Below are positions 6,866 to 14,324 of a DNA stretch of 14,622 bases, piece by piece. The position numbers and the translations under genes were made by a program. Numbering within the stretch: position 1 is the first letter of the stretch; each line of letters starts with the position of its first letter. The stretch comes from an uncultured Lachnospiraceae bacterium (GTDB lineage Bacteria; Bacillota; Clostridia; Lachnospirales; Lachnospiraceae): NCBI GenBank assembly GCA_905236585.1, contig CAJOQZ010000331.1, forward strand, positions 1 through 14,622, given 5' to 3'. Under the pieces are notes generated by a model. The model ran no database searches, was not told where the DNA came from, and saw nothing but the letters and a program-made list of their open reading frames with translations.

Positions 6866-6892
6866 GAACAGGTCATGTCGTATCATGTTCAT
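6855..6892. promoter_or_regulatory. Inverted repeats over the -10 and start site of the GGDEF gene
   Basis: CATGATAC (6855-6862) and GTATCATG (6880-6887) are a perfect 8-bp inverted repeat with a 17-base spacer, and the -10 hexamer overlaps its left arm. A second pair, ATGAACA (6864-6870) and TGTTCAT (6886-6892), overlaps it. This is a candidate repressor operator or leader hairpin; the regulator is unknown. Confidence 0.4.
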
Positions 6893-6908
6893 CTTTTGGG
6901 AGGAACCC

Positions 6909-8459
6909 ATGCAAAACAAAGGAAAGATTACGACCAGTTTTCTTTTGACTTTCGGTATATTTACGATTGTTATTCTGCTGATTACCGGCATCGTTACTTA
7001 TTTCAGCCAAATGAGCATCTATCGGGAACAATACCAGCAGAATGCATATAACATCTGCGAATATTTGAAATCTTTGATGGAAATCGATCTGGAAGATACG
7101 TTAAATTACCAGAATTATTTTATGGAACATTATGACGAGATGGATGTTCCTCTGGATTTTACCGAATGTAAATCATTCGAAGAAAAGTATCAGCGACTAT
7201 TTGCAAAGTACTATCCCGATAAGACATTGGGAGTAGATATCGAGATTACCGAGTGTAACGACGAGGTACAAAACGCATATTTTACTTATCGTCATGCGTA
7301 TTGGGTGTTGGAATTTGAAAAGGCAACCGAAGACTTCGGCTTGCTCTATACTTACTATGTTGTTCCGCCCGGTGAACCGCTGTATATGACTTTTGTAATT
7401 GATGGATTGCGGGAAGAGCGGGAATCCGGCGACGGATGTATTGCACTTGGGGTTACTGTTGAACAGGAAATTTCGGCGCATACAAAAATGTGGGAGGCAT
7501 ATAATTCTGGAACTAATCCTGACGGTTATGATTCGTATGATAATGAATACGGTAAAACGTATGGTTATTATTCCCCTTTATTAGTCGACGGTAAAGTAAT
7601 CGGTGTTATTGGGGCAGAGGTAGAAATTGCCGATTATAACCATGCCATCATGCTTAATGCCATACAGCAGGTTCTTGGGATTGCTGTTGTTCTGATCTTC
7701 GGAATGTTTTTGCTGGTGTTCTTTATCAAAAATCGATATATAGCGCGTATAGTTCGGCTGGAACAGAATGTGGAAGCGTATTCCGAGACAAAAGATGTAG
7801 AGATTTCCAAAGACATTGAGGAAAATTCCAAAGGAAATGATGAAATTTCAAGGCTTGCCGAACGGTTCTCCATCATGATCTTAGATCTTGATGAATACAT
7901 GAAGAGCCTCGTCCGAACGGCGGAAGAACTATCCGCGACAAGGGAACATGTCAATACCATGAGCGAGTTGGCGCATAAAGACGCGCTGACCGGCATTCGC
8001 AATCGTCTTGCCTATGACAATGAGACGAAGGTATTAGAATGGGATATTTCAAGCGGAACGGCGGAATTTGGAATCGCGATCATTGATCTGAATTTCTTAA
8101 AGCGGATTAACGATACATTCGGACATGAGCAGGGCAATATCGCGATCAAGAACCTTTGCGCCCTTACCTGTAAGACGTTTGCACATTCTCCGGTTTTTCG
8201 TATCGGCGGTGATGAGTTTGCGGTCATCCTTAGAGGGAGCGACTATCAAAATATAGATACATTAGTAGCACAATTTAACGAAGTGATCGAACAGAATCTT
8301 GCAGATAAGGAATCTAAGCCGTGGATGGCATTTTCTGCAGCAATCGGATATTCCTTATATGACGCGTCTAAAGATACTGCCGTAGAGAATATCTTTAAGC
8401 GTGCCGACAAGGCAATGTATTCTCGCAAGACGCAAATGAAAGCGGTGCGTACAGAGTAA
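6909..8459 (+). CDS. Membrane-bound diguanylate cyclase (GGDEF) with extracytoplasmic sensor
   Basis: This 516-residue protein has one TM at about residues 9-31, an extracytoplasmic region of about 220 residues, a second TM at about 254-275, a short HAMP-like/coiled stretch, and a C-terminal GGDEF domain (about 350-516). The active-site motif is intact, RIGGDEF with GGDEF at 433-437. The family's DALTGIRNRLAY and the metal-binding region IIDLNFLKRINDTFGHEQGN are also present, so it should make cyclic di-GMP from GTP. No RxxD inhibitory site precedes GGDEF (FAHS occupies it), suggesting no product inhibition there. The sensor part contains YYSPLLVDGKVIGVIGAEVEI, a Cache-like ending. The ATG at 6909 follows GGGAGGAA. 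It lies upstream of a sortase and adhesin, which suggests c-di-GMP control of adhesion; this is inference. Confidence 0.9.
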   Translation: MQNKGKITTSFLLTFGIFTIVILLITGIVTYFSQMSIYREQYQQNAYNICEYLKSLMEIDLEDTLNYQNYFMEHYDEMDVPLDFTECKSFEEKYQRLFAKYYPDKTLGVDIEITECNDEVQNAYFTYRHAYWVLEFEKATEDFGLLYTYYVVPPGEPLYMTFVIDGLREERESGDGCIALGVTVEQEISAHTKMWEAYNSGTNPDGYDSYDNEYGKTYGYYSPLLVDGKVIGVIGAEVEIADYNHAIMLNAIQQVLGIAVVLIFGMFLLVFFIKNRYIARIVRLEQNVEAYSETKDVEISKDIEENSKGNDEISRLAERFSIMILDLDEYMKSLVRTAEELSATREHVNTMSELAHKDALTGIRNRLAYDNETKVLEWDISSGTAEFGIAIIDLNFLKRINDTFGHEQGNIAIKNLCALTCKTFAHSPVFRIGGDEFAVILRGSDYQNIDTLVAQFNEVIEQNLADKESKPWMAFSAAIGYSLYDASKDTAVENIFKRADKAMYSRKTQMKAVRTE

Positions 8460-8488
8460 GGAACCGTAGAATAATAATCTGTAGTTCC
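8460..8488 (+). other. Small hairpin after the GGDEF gene
   Basis: GGAACCGTAGA (8460-8470) pairs with TCTGTAGTTCC (8478-8488), with two wobbles and one mismatch. It begins right after the stop codon. No T run follows, so a terminator role is only possible. Confidence 0.3.
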
Positions 8489-8531
8489 TAACTTGCAATA
8501 CCAAACATATAGTGCATTTCCGCTCGAATAA

Positions 8532-8560
8532 TTGACTCATGGCACAAGATATGGTATCAT
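8532..8560 (+). promoter_or_regulatory. Promoter of the sortase-adhesin operon
   Basis: TTGACT (8532-8537), a 17-base spacer and TATCAT (8555-8560) form a good sigma-A promoter. Transcription should begin at about 8567-8568, which is the ATG of the sortase gene, so the mRNA appears leaderless. Confidence 0.65.
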
Positions 8561-8567
8561 TTTGACT

Positions 8568-9656
8568 ATGGGTTATCGGATTGGGAAATACATTTTCCAG
8601 ACAAAAGAAGAATATGAAGCGGGCAAGCGGGATACTGCCAAACTTCAACGAATCAGAAAATGGAAAAGCGGAACGTCTCAGGCGCAGATCGCAAGGAATT
8701 ATCGGGCGCAGATTGCAGCATTGAATTTGAAATTTGAATCTAAGATCGGCGAAGATTTTTTGCGCCTTGTGGAATTATCTGCTTCCGGCAACTACGATAT
8801 CTCATCTTTTGAACTGAATAAGAAGCGACAGAAAGAAACCAGACGGAAACTTATCATCCGACAGGGGATTCTCTTGCCGCTTTATGCTTTTTTAGGTGGC
8901 GCGGTCATGACGCTTGCCATCTATTTTTATTCGGATTTTAAGAGTCTTCGGGAATTGAAGGGGATGCAGGAAAGTGTGGCTGCCGCAGAACTTGAAGCGA
9001 ATGCGCCGGATCAACTGACACAATCTATTTCATCGGACAGCAAGGAAGATGATGACGAATCGGAAAATAATCCACAAATTCTCGAACAGTTAAGTGAAGC
9101 ATATGCGAAAAATCCGAATCTTTGCGGATGGCTGATGATTCCGGGAACGACGATCAATTATCCCGTCATGTACAAAGAGGGTGATAACGATTTCTATCTG
9201 TCACATAATTTTTCCGGCGAACCGGATAAGAACGGGCTTCTTGTGCTGGACAAACGCTGTGTGCCCGGCGGTGAAGGCGTGCATGATCTCATTCACGGGC
9301 ATAATATGTCTTCCGGGGACATGTTCGGTACGTTAAAGTATTATACAGACGAAGAATATGCAAAAGAACATCCCCTGATCGTATATTCGACGCTGTATGA
9401 AAAGCGGATCTATGAAATCCTGTCGGTCTTTCGTTCTTCTGTGTATGATGAGGATTCTACGGATTTTGCTTATTACGATTATATTGAAATCTCAAATGAA
9501 GAGCAGTTTAACGAGTACATAAAGGCAGTAAAAGCAGAATCTCTTTTTGATACCGGTGTTGATGCCGTATGGCAGGATCAACTGTTATCATTATCGACGT
9601 GTGAATATTCGAAAGAAAACGGCAGACTGGTTATTGTGGCAAGGAAGATACAGTAA
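8568..9656 (+). CDS. Class B sortase with long cytoplasmic N-terminal extension
   Basis: This is a 362-residue transpeptidase that joins surface proteins to the cell wall. Class B features are CGWLMIPGTTINYPVM, FYLSHNFSG, the catalytic His in HGHN (His245), Cys345 in LSLSTCEY and Arg359 in the terminal VARKIQ. Residues about 97-117 form the membrane anchor. Before it lie about 95 mostly charged residues with YRAQIAALNLKFESKIGEDFL, an unusually long cytoplasmic part. An acidic Ser/Glu/Asp linker follows the membrane segment. No Shine-Dalgarno precedes ATG 8568, and the promoter -10 ends 7 bases upstream, so translation may be leaderless. A TTG at 8532 in frame is the -35 itself and is rejected. 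The stop TAA shares its last A with the ATG of the surface protein gene, its likely substrate. Confidence 0.92.
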   Translation: MGYRIGKYIFQTKEEYEAGKRDTAKLQRIRKWKSGTSQAQIARNYRAQIAALNLKFESKIGEDFLRLVELSASGNYDISSFELNKKRQKETRRKLIIRQGILLPLYAFLGGAVMTLAIYFYSDFKSLRELKGMQESVAAAELEANAPDQLTQSISSDSKEDDDESENNPQILEQLSEAYAKNPNLCGWLMIPGTTINYPVMYKEGDNDFYLSHNFSGEPDKNGLLVLDKRCVPGGEGVHDLIHGHNMSSGDMFGTLKYYTDEEYAKEHPLIVYSTLYEKRIYEILSVFRSSVYDEDSTDFAYYDYIEISNEEQFNEYIKAVKAESLFDTGVDAVWQDQLLSLSTCEYSKENGRLVIVARKIQ

Positions 9657-12220
9657 TGGACATAAGGCGGATACGAAGATGGATCGGAATATCGGCGCTT
9701 ATATTATCGCTTTTGGTGGGGTTGATGCCGCAGAACACCAAAGCGGAAGGCGAACATACCGTAACATTTTGTGTTGTGGTCTATACTTTGACAGGAGATA
9801 CCTATCAATACATACGAACGGATGAGTATTCGCGCAAAGTGAGTGCTGCCGGAAATATGGCTGAAGTCGCAGAGTGTATGAACGACGTGATGACGAGCGA
9901 CCTAAATACCATATATCCGCGTGTTCTGGGTGATACATGGTATACGAATCCGGGAGAATATGAAAACTTTACAACGTACGACGAAATAAAAAATAGTTTT
10001 GGGGTTCTTTATAATGCAACAGCAGATATCGACGCGGATCTAACTCTTTATTCGCCGGTAAGAGCCGCTACCTATACTGTTTCTTTTAATGTAAATGAGC
10101 ATGGTACTGCGCCGGAAGCGCAAGTCATCGCCCATGGCGGGAAAGTAGCGGAGCCGGATGCTCCGACGGCGGACGGATATACCTTTATTGGCTGGTATGC
10201 TGATTTGGACTTTAACGAGTTATATGATTTTAATAATACGGTTGCTTCCGAGTTTACTCTGTATGCAAAGTGGCAGGAAAATCCTGTATATTATACAGTA
10301 AATTTTTATAGTGACGGAGCGCTGGTTTCTACATCCGAAGAAGAGCAGGATGCACTTCTTGCTGCACCGGAGACCCCGGTAAAAGACGGCTATACATTTG
10401 ACGGATGGTATGCAAATGAGTCTTTTGAGGGAAATGCTTGGAACTTTGCGGAAGACAGAATCACAGGGAATACAAATCTTTACGCCAAATGGACAAAAAA
10501 TGCGGATGTTGAATTAGATCCCGACAATGACGACGAAGGCGATGATGCGACGATTGAAGACGATCCGAAAGAAGAGGACCCAAAGCAAATTCGCGTAATT
10601 GGAGGAGATCCGGAGGAAAAGCCATACACTGCTCAATTGACGGATGATAATGAAGAAGACGACTTCACACAACAGATCTCTGTCAAACCCAAAGATCATG
10701 TAAAAAGAAAAAAACTGGTGATTTACGGAAAATACGGTTCCTGTAGAAGATATGGTTACTACAGGGTGACGGCGCCATATGGCAGATGGTGGAGTACTCA
10801 CCGGACGGTAAGGGTTTATGTACGGACAGCGACCGGCAGATATCGTCTTGTGCCGACATATATCATTTGGTATCGCGGCGTACGCTGTATCCGGTTCTAT
10901 CTTCCCAATCCGGCATATCGTTATGTAATCCATTATATAGCGGATGATGAAGACATAAACCCTCCCGCGGGCGATAATGGCGGTGGTGGCAACAACGGAG
11001 TTTCTTCAAGCGGCTCCGGCGGAAGTTCTTCCGGCGGTGGCGGCGGGAACGGTACCGTATCAACCGTTCCTGTCGGATGGACGGCAGGATCGCCCGCGAG
11101 CGTGGATGACCGTAGGGCGTTACAAAATGATACGTCATATGTCGCGGCATCCGCAGAGGGCGGAAGTCCGCCTTTTCGGTTTTTGATAGAGGGTGATGAC
11201 GAAACATGGGTGAAGCCTTTCGTTTCGGTAAGCGGTACGCAAATCCGCTCTTACCGGCTTGCCTTGTATAATTCGCTGGGCGTTCCCGACACCGGGATCA
11301 CGGCTTATACGATTACCTTGCCGATTCCTTCGGGCTGGTATTCCCCGACTGGAAGACTGCGGCTTTTGGGACGTAAAGCAGACGGTACATTCATCTGGAT
11401 TACGCCGGTCATAATCAATCGAGGCGGCGTCTATTGTATGCAGTTTCGGGTTCCCTATTTAACCGGGGTAGCAATATTAAACGAAACTCTCGGCATGTCG
11501 GATATGTCAGTTTCCGACGGCGGCGGAAATTTTGCTGCTGTTACGGATGACCGCAGCAATCCCTTCGGCACCACGTTGATAAGTGGTGAGGTGTTTGGAA
11601 CTACGAGAGCATACCGCCTTTTGGTGGAGGATCTTCCTAACGGGGAACTGCAAAAGTTAAGCGGTTCCATCGGCGGATCAGACGGCGATGGATTGTTTTT
11701 TGGTTGCCGCATTACGATTTCGGATACAAATGGGAACGGAAATGACTTTTCCGGCGTAACAATTACAGTTCCGATCCCACCAGGCGCAGATGGCAGTTTC
11801 GGTTCCGGCAACGGTGGTGGTTTTGCAAGCGGAAGCGGCGGAAACAGCGCATCTGGCAGTGGAGGTGCAGACGGTATAAATGTATTTGGGTTTTCTGTGA
11901 ACCAAGACGGCGTACCAATGTCGCTTGAGATATCGACTGTGGCAGTCAATGATACCCCCTGCGTTCGATGCACGACAACGGAATTTCCCGTATTGCTTGT
12001 ATTTAAGAAGACTTCCGGCAGTTCTAAAGTAACGGTTACCGGAGGCAATACTACACGAGATGACACTGCAAAAAAGACGTCGCAAGGAAGGGCGTCGGAT
12101 ATGCCGAAAACGGGAGATTTTGACATGGTTCGATATCTTATTGTCCTCATCCTGTTTCTGTTTGGAAGTATCAATCTGCTGTCCACATTACCTATGGAAC
12201 GACTACGTATTCGAAAATAA
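9656..12220 (+). CDS. Wall-anchored surface protein with InlB-type repeats and MPKTG sorting signal
   Basis: This 854-residue exported protein has a signal peptide at residues 1 to about 30 and two Listeria-Bacteroides (InlB B-repeat) modules at about 138-206 and 209-281 (GYTFIGWYADLDF, LYAKW; GYTFDGWYANESF, LYAKW). An acidic stretch follows at about 283-325, then an Arg/Tyr-rich domain at about 347-431, a Gly/Ser linker (about 436-465) and two further domains (about 550-611 and 700-785). All three domains share the same beta pattern (TITLPIP...G...DG...VxC...). The C-terminus has MPKTG (816-820), a hydrophobic stretch and the tail RLRIRK, a sortase signal. The start overlaps the sortase stop (TAATG), with AAGGAAG upstream. 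It is a probable adhesin; the ligand cannot be told from the sequence. Confidence 0.88.
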   Translation: MDIRRIRRWIGISALILSLLVGLMPQNTKAEGEHTVTFCVVVYTLTGDTYQYIRTDEYSRKVSAAGNMAEVAECMNDVMTSDLNTIYPRVLGDTWYTNPGEYENFTTYDEIKNSFGVLYNATADIDADLTLYSPVRAATYTVSFNVNEHGTAPEAQVIAHGGKVAEPDAPTADGYTFIGWYADLDFNELYDFNNTVASEFTLYAKWQENPVYYTVNFYSDGALVSTSEEEQDALLAAPETPVKDGYTFDGWYANESFEGNAWNFAEDRITGNTNLYAKWTKNADVELDPDNDDEGDDATIEDDPKEEDPKQIRVIGGDPEEKPYTAQLTDDNEEDDFTQQISVKPKDHVKRKKLVIYGKYGSCRRYGYYRVTAPYGRWWSTHRTVRVYVRTATGRYRLVPTYIIWYRGVRCIRFYLPNPAYRYVIHYIADDEDINPPAGDNGGGGNNGVSSSGSGGSSSGGGGGNGTVSTVPVGWTAGSPASVDDRRALQNDTSYVAASAEGGSPPFRFLIEGDDETWVKPFVSVSGTQIRSYRLALYNSLGVPDTGITAYTITLPIPSGWYSPTGRLRLLGRKADGTFIWITPVIINRGGVYCMQFRVPYLTGVAILNETLGMSDMSVSDGGGNFAAVTDDRSNPFGTTLISGEVFGTTRAYRLLVEDLPNGELQKLSGSIGGSDGDGLFFGCRITISDTNGNGNDFSGVTITVPIPPGADGSFGSGNGGGFASGSGGNSASGSGGADGINVFGFSVNQDGVPMSLEISTVAVNDTPCVRCTTTEFPVLLVFKKTSGSSKVTVTGGNTTRDDTAKKTSQGRASDMPKTGDFDMVRYLIVLILFLFGSINLLSTLPMERLRIRK

Positions 12221-12252
12221 GGTTTTACACGGGAAAACAACTATTATGTTGA

Positions 12253-12319
12253 GAACAAACGCTTCTTAAGTGTGAGGTTAAGGCATTCTTGCCGTCGAAC
12301 ATTTAAGAAGCGTTTGTTC
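12253..12319 (+). repeat. Palindromic repeat copy C (intact)
   Basis: The arms are 12253-12273 and 12299-12319, with 20 of 21 Watson-Crick pairs plus one wobble. The 25-nt loop 12274-12298 contains GGCA-TTCT-TGCC (12282-12293). The loop is nearly identical to copy B, while the distal stem reads CTTCTTAAGTGT against ACATTTAAGAAG. It begins 33 bases after the surface protein stop. Confidence 0.9.
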
Positions 12320-12334
12320 CCAATGCAAGATTTT

Positions 12335-12356
12335 AATGAAAATATGGATTTTCATT
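12335..12356. promoter_or_regulatory. AT-rich inverted repeat upstream of the membrane protein promoter
   Basis: AATGAAAAT (12335-12343) and ATTTTCATT (12348-12356) are a perfect 9-bp inverted repeat around ATGG. It lies between repeat copy C and the -10, over the -35 region. It could be an operator, or a weak terminator for the upstream operon. Confidence 0.35.
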
Positions 12357-12365
12357 TATGTGATA

Positions 12366-12374
12366 TGTTATAAT
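12366..12374 (+). promoter_or_regulatory. Extended -10 promoter of the membrane protein/PrsW operon
   Basis: TGTTATAAT is a perfect extended -10 (TATAAT at 12369-12374). No convincing -35 lies at the right distance, which is acceptable for an extended -10. The predicted start near 12381 gives a leader of about 34 bases. Confidence 0.6.
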
Positions 12375-12414
12375 TATTGACGGCATTCTACTTTTATAGA
12401 AAGGAAATCAGACT

Positions 12415-13068
12415 ATGCAGTTATATCTTAACCTTGCTATGGTCGTGTGCGCTTTAGCGGGGATGGCGTGCGGCGGTCTGCGTTATTTGGGGCCGCGCAA
12501 GCCCTTATATGCATCCATGATCGTTCTCGGCGTTGCATGTATCGCCTTAGGGCGTTTGTACCAATGCGCAAGACTTGTTACGGGACTTGACATTATTGAC
12601 ATTTTTCAACTTGGAATCTTGGGGACGATCGGCGCGTTTTCGTTTTTCTTTTCGTCGAATTACGGACAAATTGATTCGTTAGTCGATGACAGAAGCACGG
12701 CGTTTGCCCGTTACCGGATAATCGCATCTTTGGGACCGATCATTATTTTCGTGTTGTATCTTCTAACGATAAAAGAAGCATATCCGTCAGAAAAGATTTC
12801 TTACGCCCTGATCTCAGCTTCGATTGCCGCCGCCTCATATTTTCACATCAAGCATTTTTTGATTCCTGATGTGGATTACGGCATCGTCCGGTGTCTGCGG
12901 CAATTTAATGTAATTGCCCTTATTTATGGAATCTTATGTATGCTGGAACTAATAACGATCGAATATAATATGTTGACAGGGGAAATAGTCGTCGGCATAC
13001 TTCAGTGCATCATGTCTGCGCTGCTTGTACCGGCTATGGATATGGGGGTGAAGAAGTGGACCACTTAA
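12415..13068 (+). CDS. Unknown polytopic membrane protein encoded with PrsW
   Basis: This 217-residue, very hydrophobic protein has about six or seven membrane segments separated by short loops. I do not recognise a family. Visible points are an N-terminal pair of segments with a conserved-looking GGLRYLGPRKPLY loop, a soluble acidic loop SNYGQIDSLVDDRSTAFARYR at about residues 80-100, and a HIKHFLIPDVDYG loop. The ATG at 12415 has AAGGAAA upstream at normal spacing and an extended -10 promoter further up. Its 3' end overlaps the start of the PrsW-type protease by 13 bases, which suggests translational coupling and a shared membrane function, for example as partner, substrate or regulator. 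That link is inference from gene layout. Confidence 0.75.
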   Translation: MQLYLNLAMVVCALAGMACGGLRYLGPRKPLYASMIVLGVACIALGRLYQCARLVTGLDIIDIFQLGILGTIGAFSFFFSSNYGQIDSLVDDRSTAFARYRIIASLGPIIIFVLYLLTIKEAYPSEKISYALISASIAAASYFHIKHFLIPDVDYGIVRCLRQFNVIALIYGILCMLELITIEYNMLTGEIVVGILQCIMSALLVPAMDMGVKKWTT

Positions 13069-13703
13069 TATTTATTTTGTATCTGTGCATTGCACTTCCG
13101 ATGATCCCTTTAATTATCGTTCTGCCGGAAAAAAAATCAAAACTTTTGATCGGCTATGTTTTAGTCGGCATGACAATCTGTTTGAATGCAGGAAGTATCA
13201 ATGCGATATTGATCAATCTGTTCCGCGGCGATATGGTCTACGTTACAACAACGATCTCGCCGATTTCGGAAGAGATATTAAAAGCACTGCCGGTACTGTA
13301 TTTTGCACTGGTGTTTTCGGATGACAGAGATACACTGCTATCAATTTCTTTTGCGGACGGCATCGGGTTTGCGATACTGGAAAATGCTTACATCTTAACG
13401 CAGAATATCGAGGCGGTATCAGCACAATGGGCGCTTGCCCGCGTCATCGGCGCGACGCTGGTTCACGGAGCGGGTACCGCTGCCGTAGGACTTGGCATGA
13501 GTTACGTCAGAAAAAGAAGGAAACTGTTTATCTGCGGGACTTTCGCCTTGCTTACCGCAGCGATTACGTTCCATGGCATATTCAACGTTTTCATACAATC
13601 ACAATACAGCATCGTATCTCTGCTGTTTCCGTCGCTGGTATATGCGCTCGTTGTTATGGCGGAGTTCTATCGCAGAGAAGATCAAAAGGAAGCGAAAGCA
13701 TAA
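13056..13703 (+). CDS. PrsW-family intramembrane protease
   Basis: This is a 215-residue multi-pass protein of the PrsW (M82/CPBP-like) group, membrane proteases known in Bacillus for site-1 cutting of the anti-sigma factor RsiW. All key motifs can be seen: EExxK in ISEEILKAL (Glu72, Glu73, Lys76), the FxxxE motif in FAILENA (Glu109), His137 in LVHGAG and His173 in FHGIFN. I placed the start at GTG 13056 (then DHLIFILYL), which follows GGGGGTGAAG and overlaps the previous gene by 13 bases. The longer frame from 13005 would overlap more and lacks a ribosome binding site. No sigma or anti-sigma gene is in the window, so the substrate is unknown. The histidine phosphatase follows after 24 bases. 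Confidence 0.85.
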   Translation: MDHLIFILYLCIALPMIPLIIVLPEKKSKLLIGYVLVGMTICLNAGSINAILINLFRGDMVYVTTTISPISEEILKALPVLYFALVFSDDRDTLLSISFADGIGFAILENAYILTQNIEAVSAQWALARVIGATLVHGAGTAAVGLGMSYVRKRRKLFICGTFALLTAAITFHGIFNVFIQSQYSIVSLLFPSLVYALVVMAEFYRREDQKEAKA

Positions 13704-13727
13704 TATTATAAAGGAGGAGAGTGGGAT

Positions 13728-14324
13728 ATGGCGGATTTATATATCATGCGGCATGGGCAGACACTTTTTAATTTGCATCATATGATCCAGGGGCGCTGCG
13801 ATTCGCCGCTGACGGAACTCGGCATCGGGCAGGCGAAGATTGCGGGAGAGTACTTTAAGAAATGCGGCATCACCTTCGATCACGCGTATTCATCTACCGC
13901 TGAACGTGCAAGCGACACGCTGGAACTTGTTACCGAAGGCAAAATGCCCTATGAACGGATCAAGGGCTTACGGGAGATGAGTTTTGGAAAATATGAAGGG
14001 CAGAGCGAGGCAATGAATCCGCCGCTTCCGTATCTGGATTTCTTCAAAAAATATGCCGGAGGCGAAAGTCAGGACGAGGTAAGGGATCGAATGATTCATA
14101 CGGTAAAGCAGTTAATGGACCGCCCGGATCATAATTGCGTACTGATGGTTACCCACGGCGGTGCGCTGGCGAATTTTTCCAAAGCCTTCGATGAACAGGC
14201 GGCAGAGGGCGCACATTTTCGTCCGGGCATCAAGAATTGTGCCATTTTCCATTTTGACTATGACGGCGATACCTTCCGATGTCAGGAGATCATTGAGCAT
14301 GATTTCTCATCTCTTGACTTGTGA
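13728..14324 (+). CDS. Histidine phosphatase family protein (phosphoglycerate mutase-like)
   Basis: This is a 198-residue member of the branch-1 histidine phosphatase superfamily. The phosphorylated histidine is in LYIMRHGQT (His9), followed by the usual NLHHMIQGRCDSPLTELGIGQA. The acid residue is Glu83 in LREMSFGKYEG and the second histidine is His143 in MVTHGGAL. The length and lack of extra domains fit a small phosphatase rather than glycolytic phosphoglycerate mutase; the substrate cannot be told. The ATG at 13728 has a strong AAGGAGGAG upstream. It is probably the last gene of the membrane protein-PrsW operon. Its stop codon lies at the very edge of palindromic repeat copy D, which overlaps it by two bases. 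Confidence 0.92.
   Translation: MADLYIMRHGQTLFNLHHMIQGRCDSPLTELGIGQAKIAGEYFKKCGITFDHAYSSTAERASDTLELVTEGKMPYERIKGLREMSFGKYEGQSEAMNPPLPYLDFFKKYAGGESQDEVRDRMIHTVKQLMDRPDHNCVLMVTHGGALANFSKAFDEQAAEGAHFRPGIKNCAIFHFDYDGDTFRCQEIIEHDFSSLDL

Noticed and set aside
6650..6900. Riboswitch in the leader of the GGDEF gene
   Set aside because: The structured part is accounted for by the repeat elements upstream of the promoter; the predicted leader is only about 37 bases.
6837..6908. TTG start for the GGDEF protein 24 codons upstream
   Set aside because: That TTG is part of the -35 element, and a proper GGGAGGAA site precedes ATG 6909.
11455..12240. 261-residue open frame on the minus strand
   Set aside because: It lies wholly antisense to the surface protein, is rich in Pro/Ser from the reverse complement of Gly codons, and has no ribosome binding site or known motif.
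12253..12319. Standard intrinsic terminator for the adhesin operon
   Set aside because: The stem is strong but no T run follows on either strand, and the loop is far more conserved than a terminator requires.
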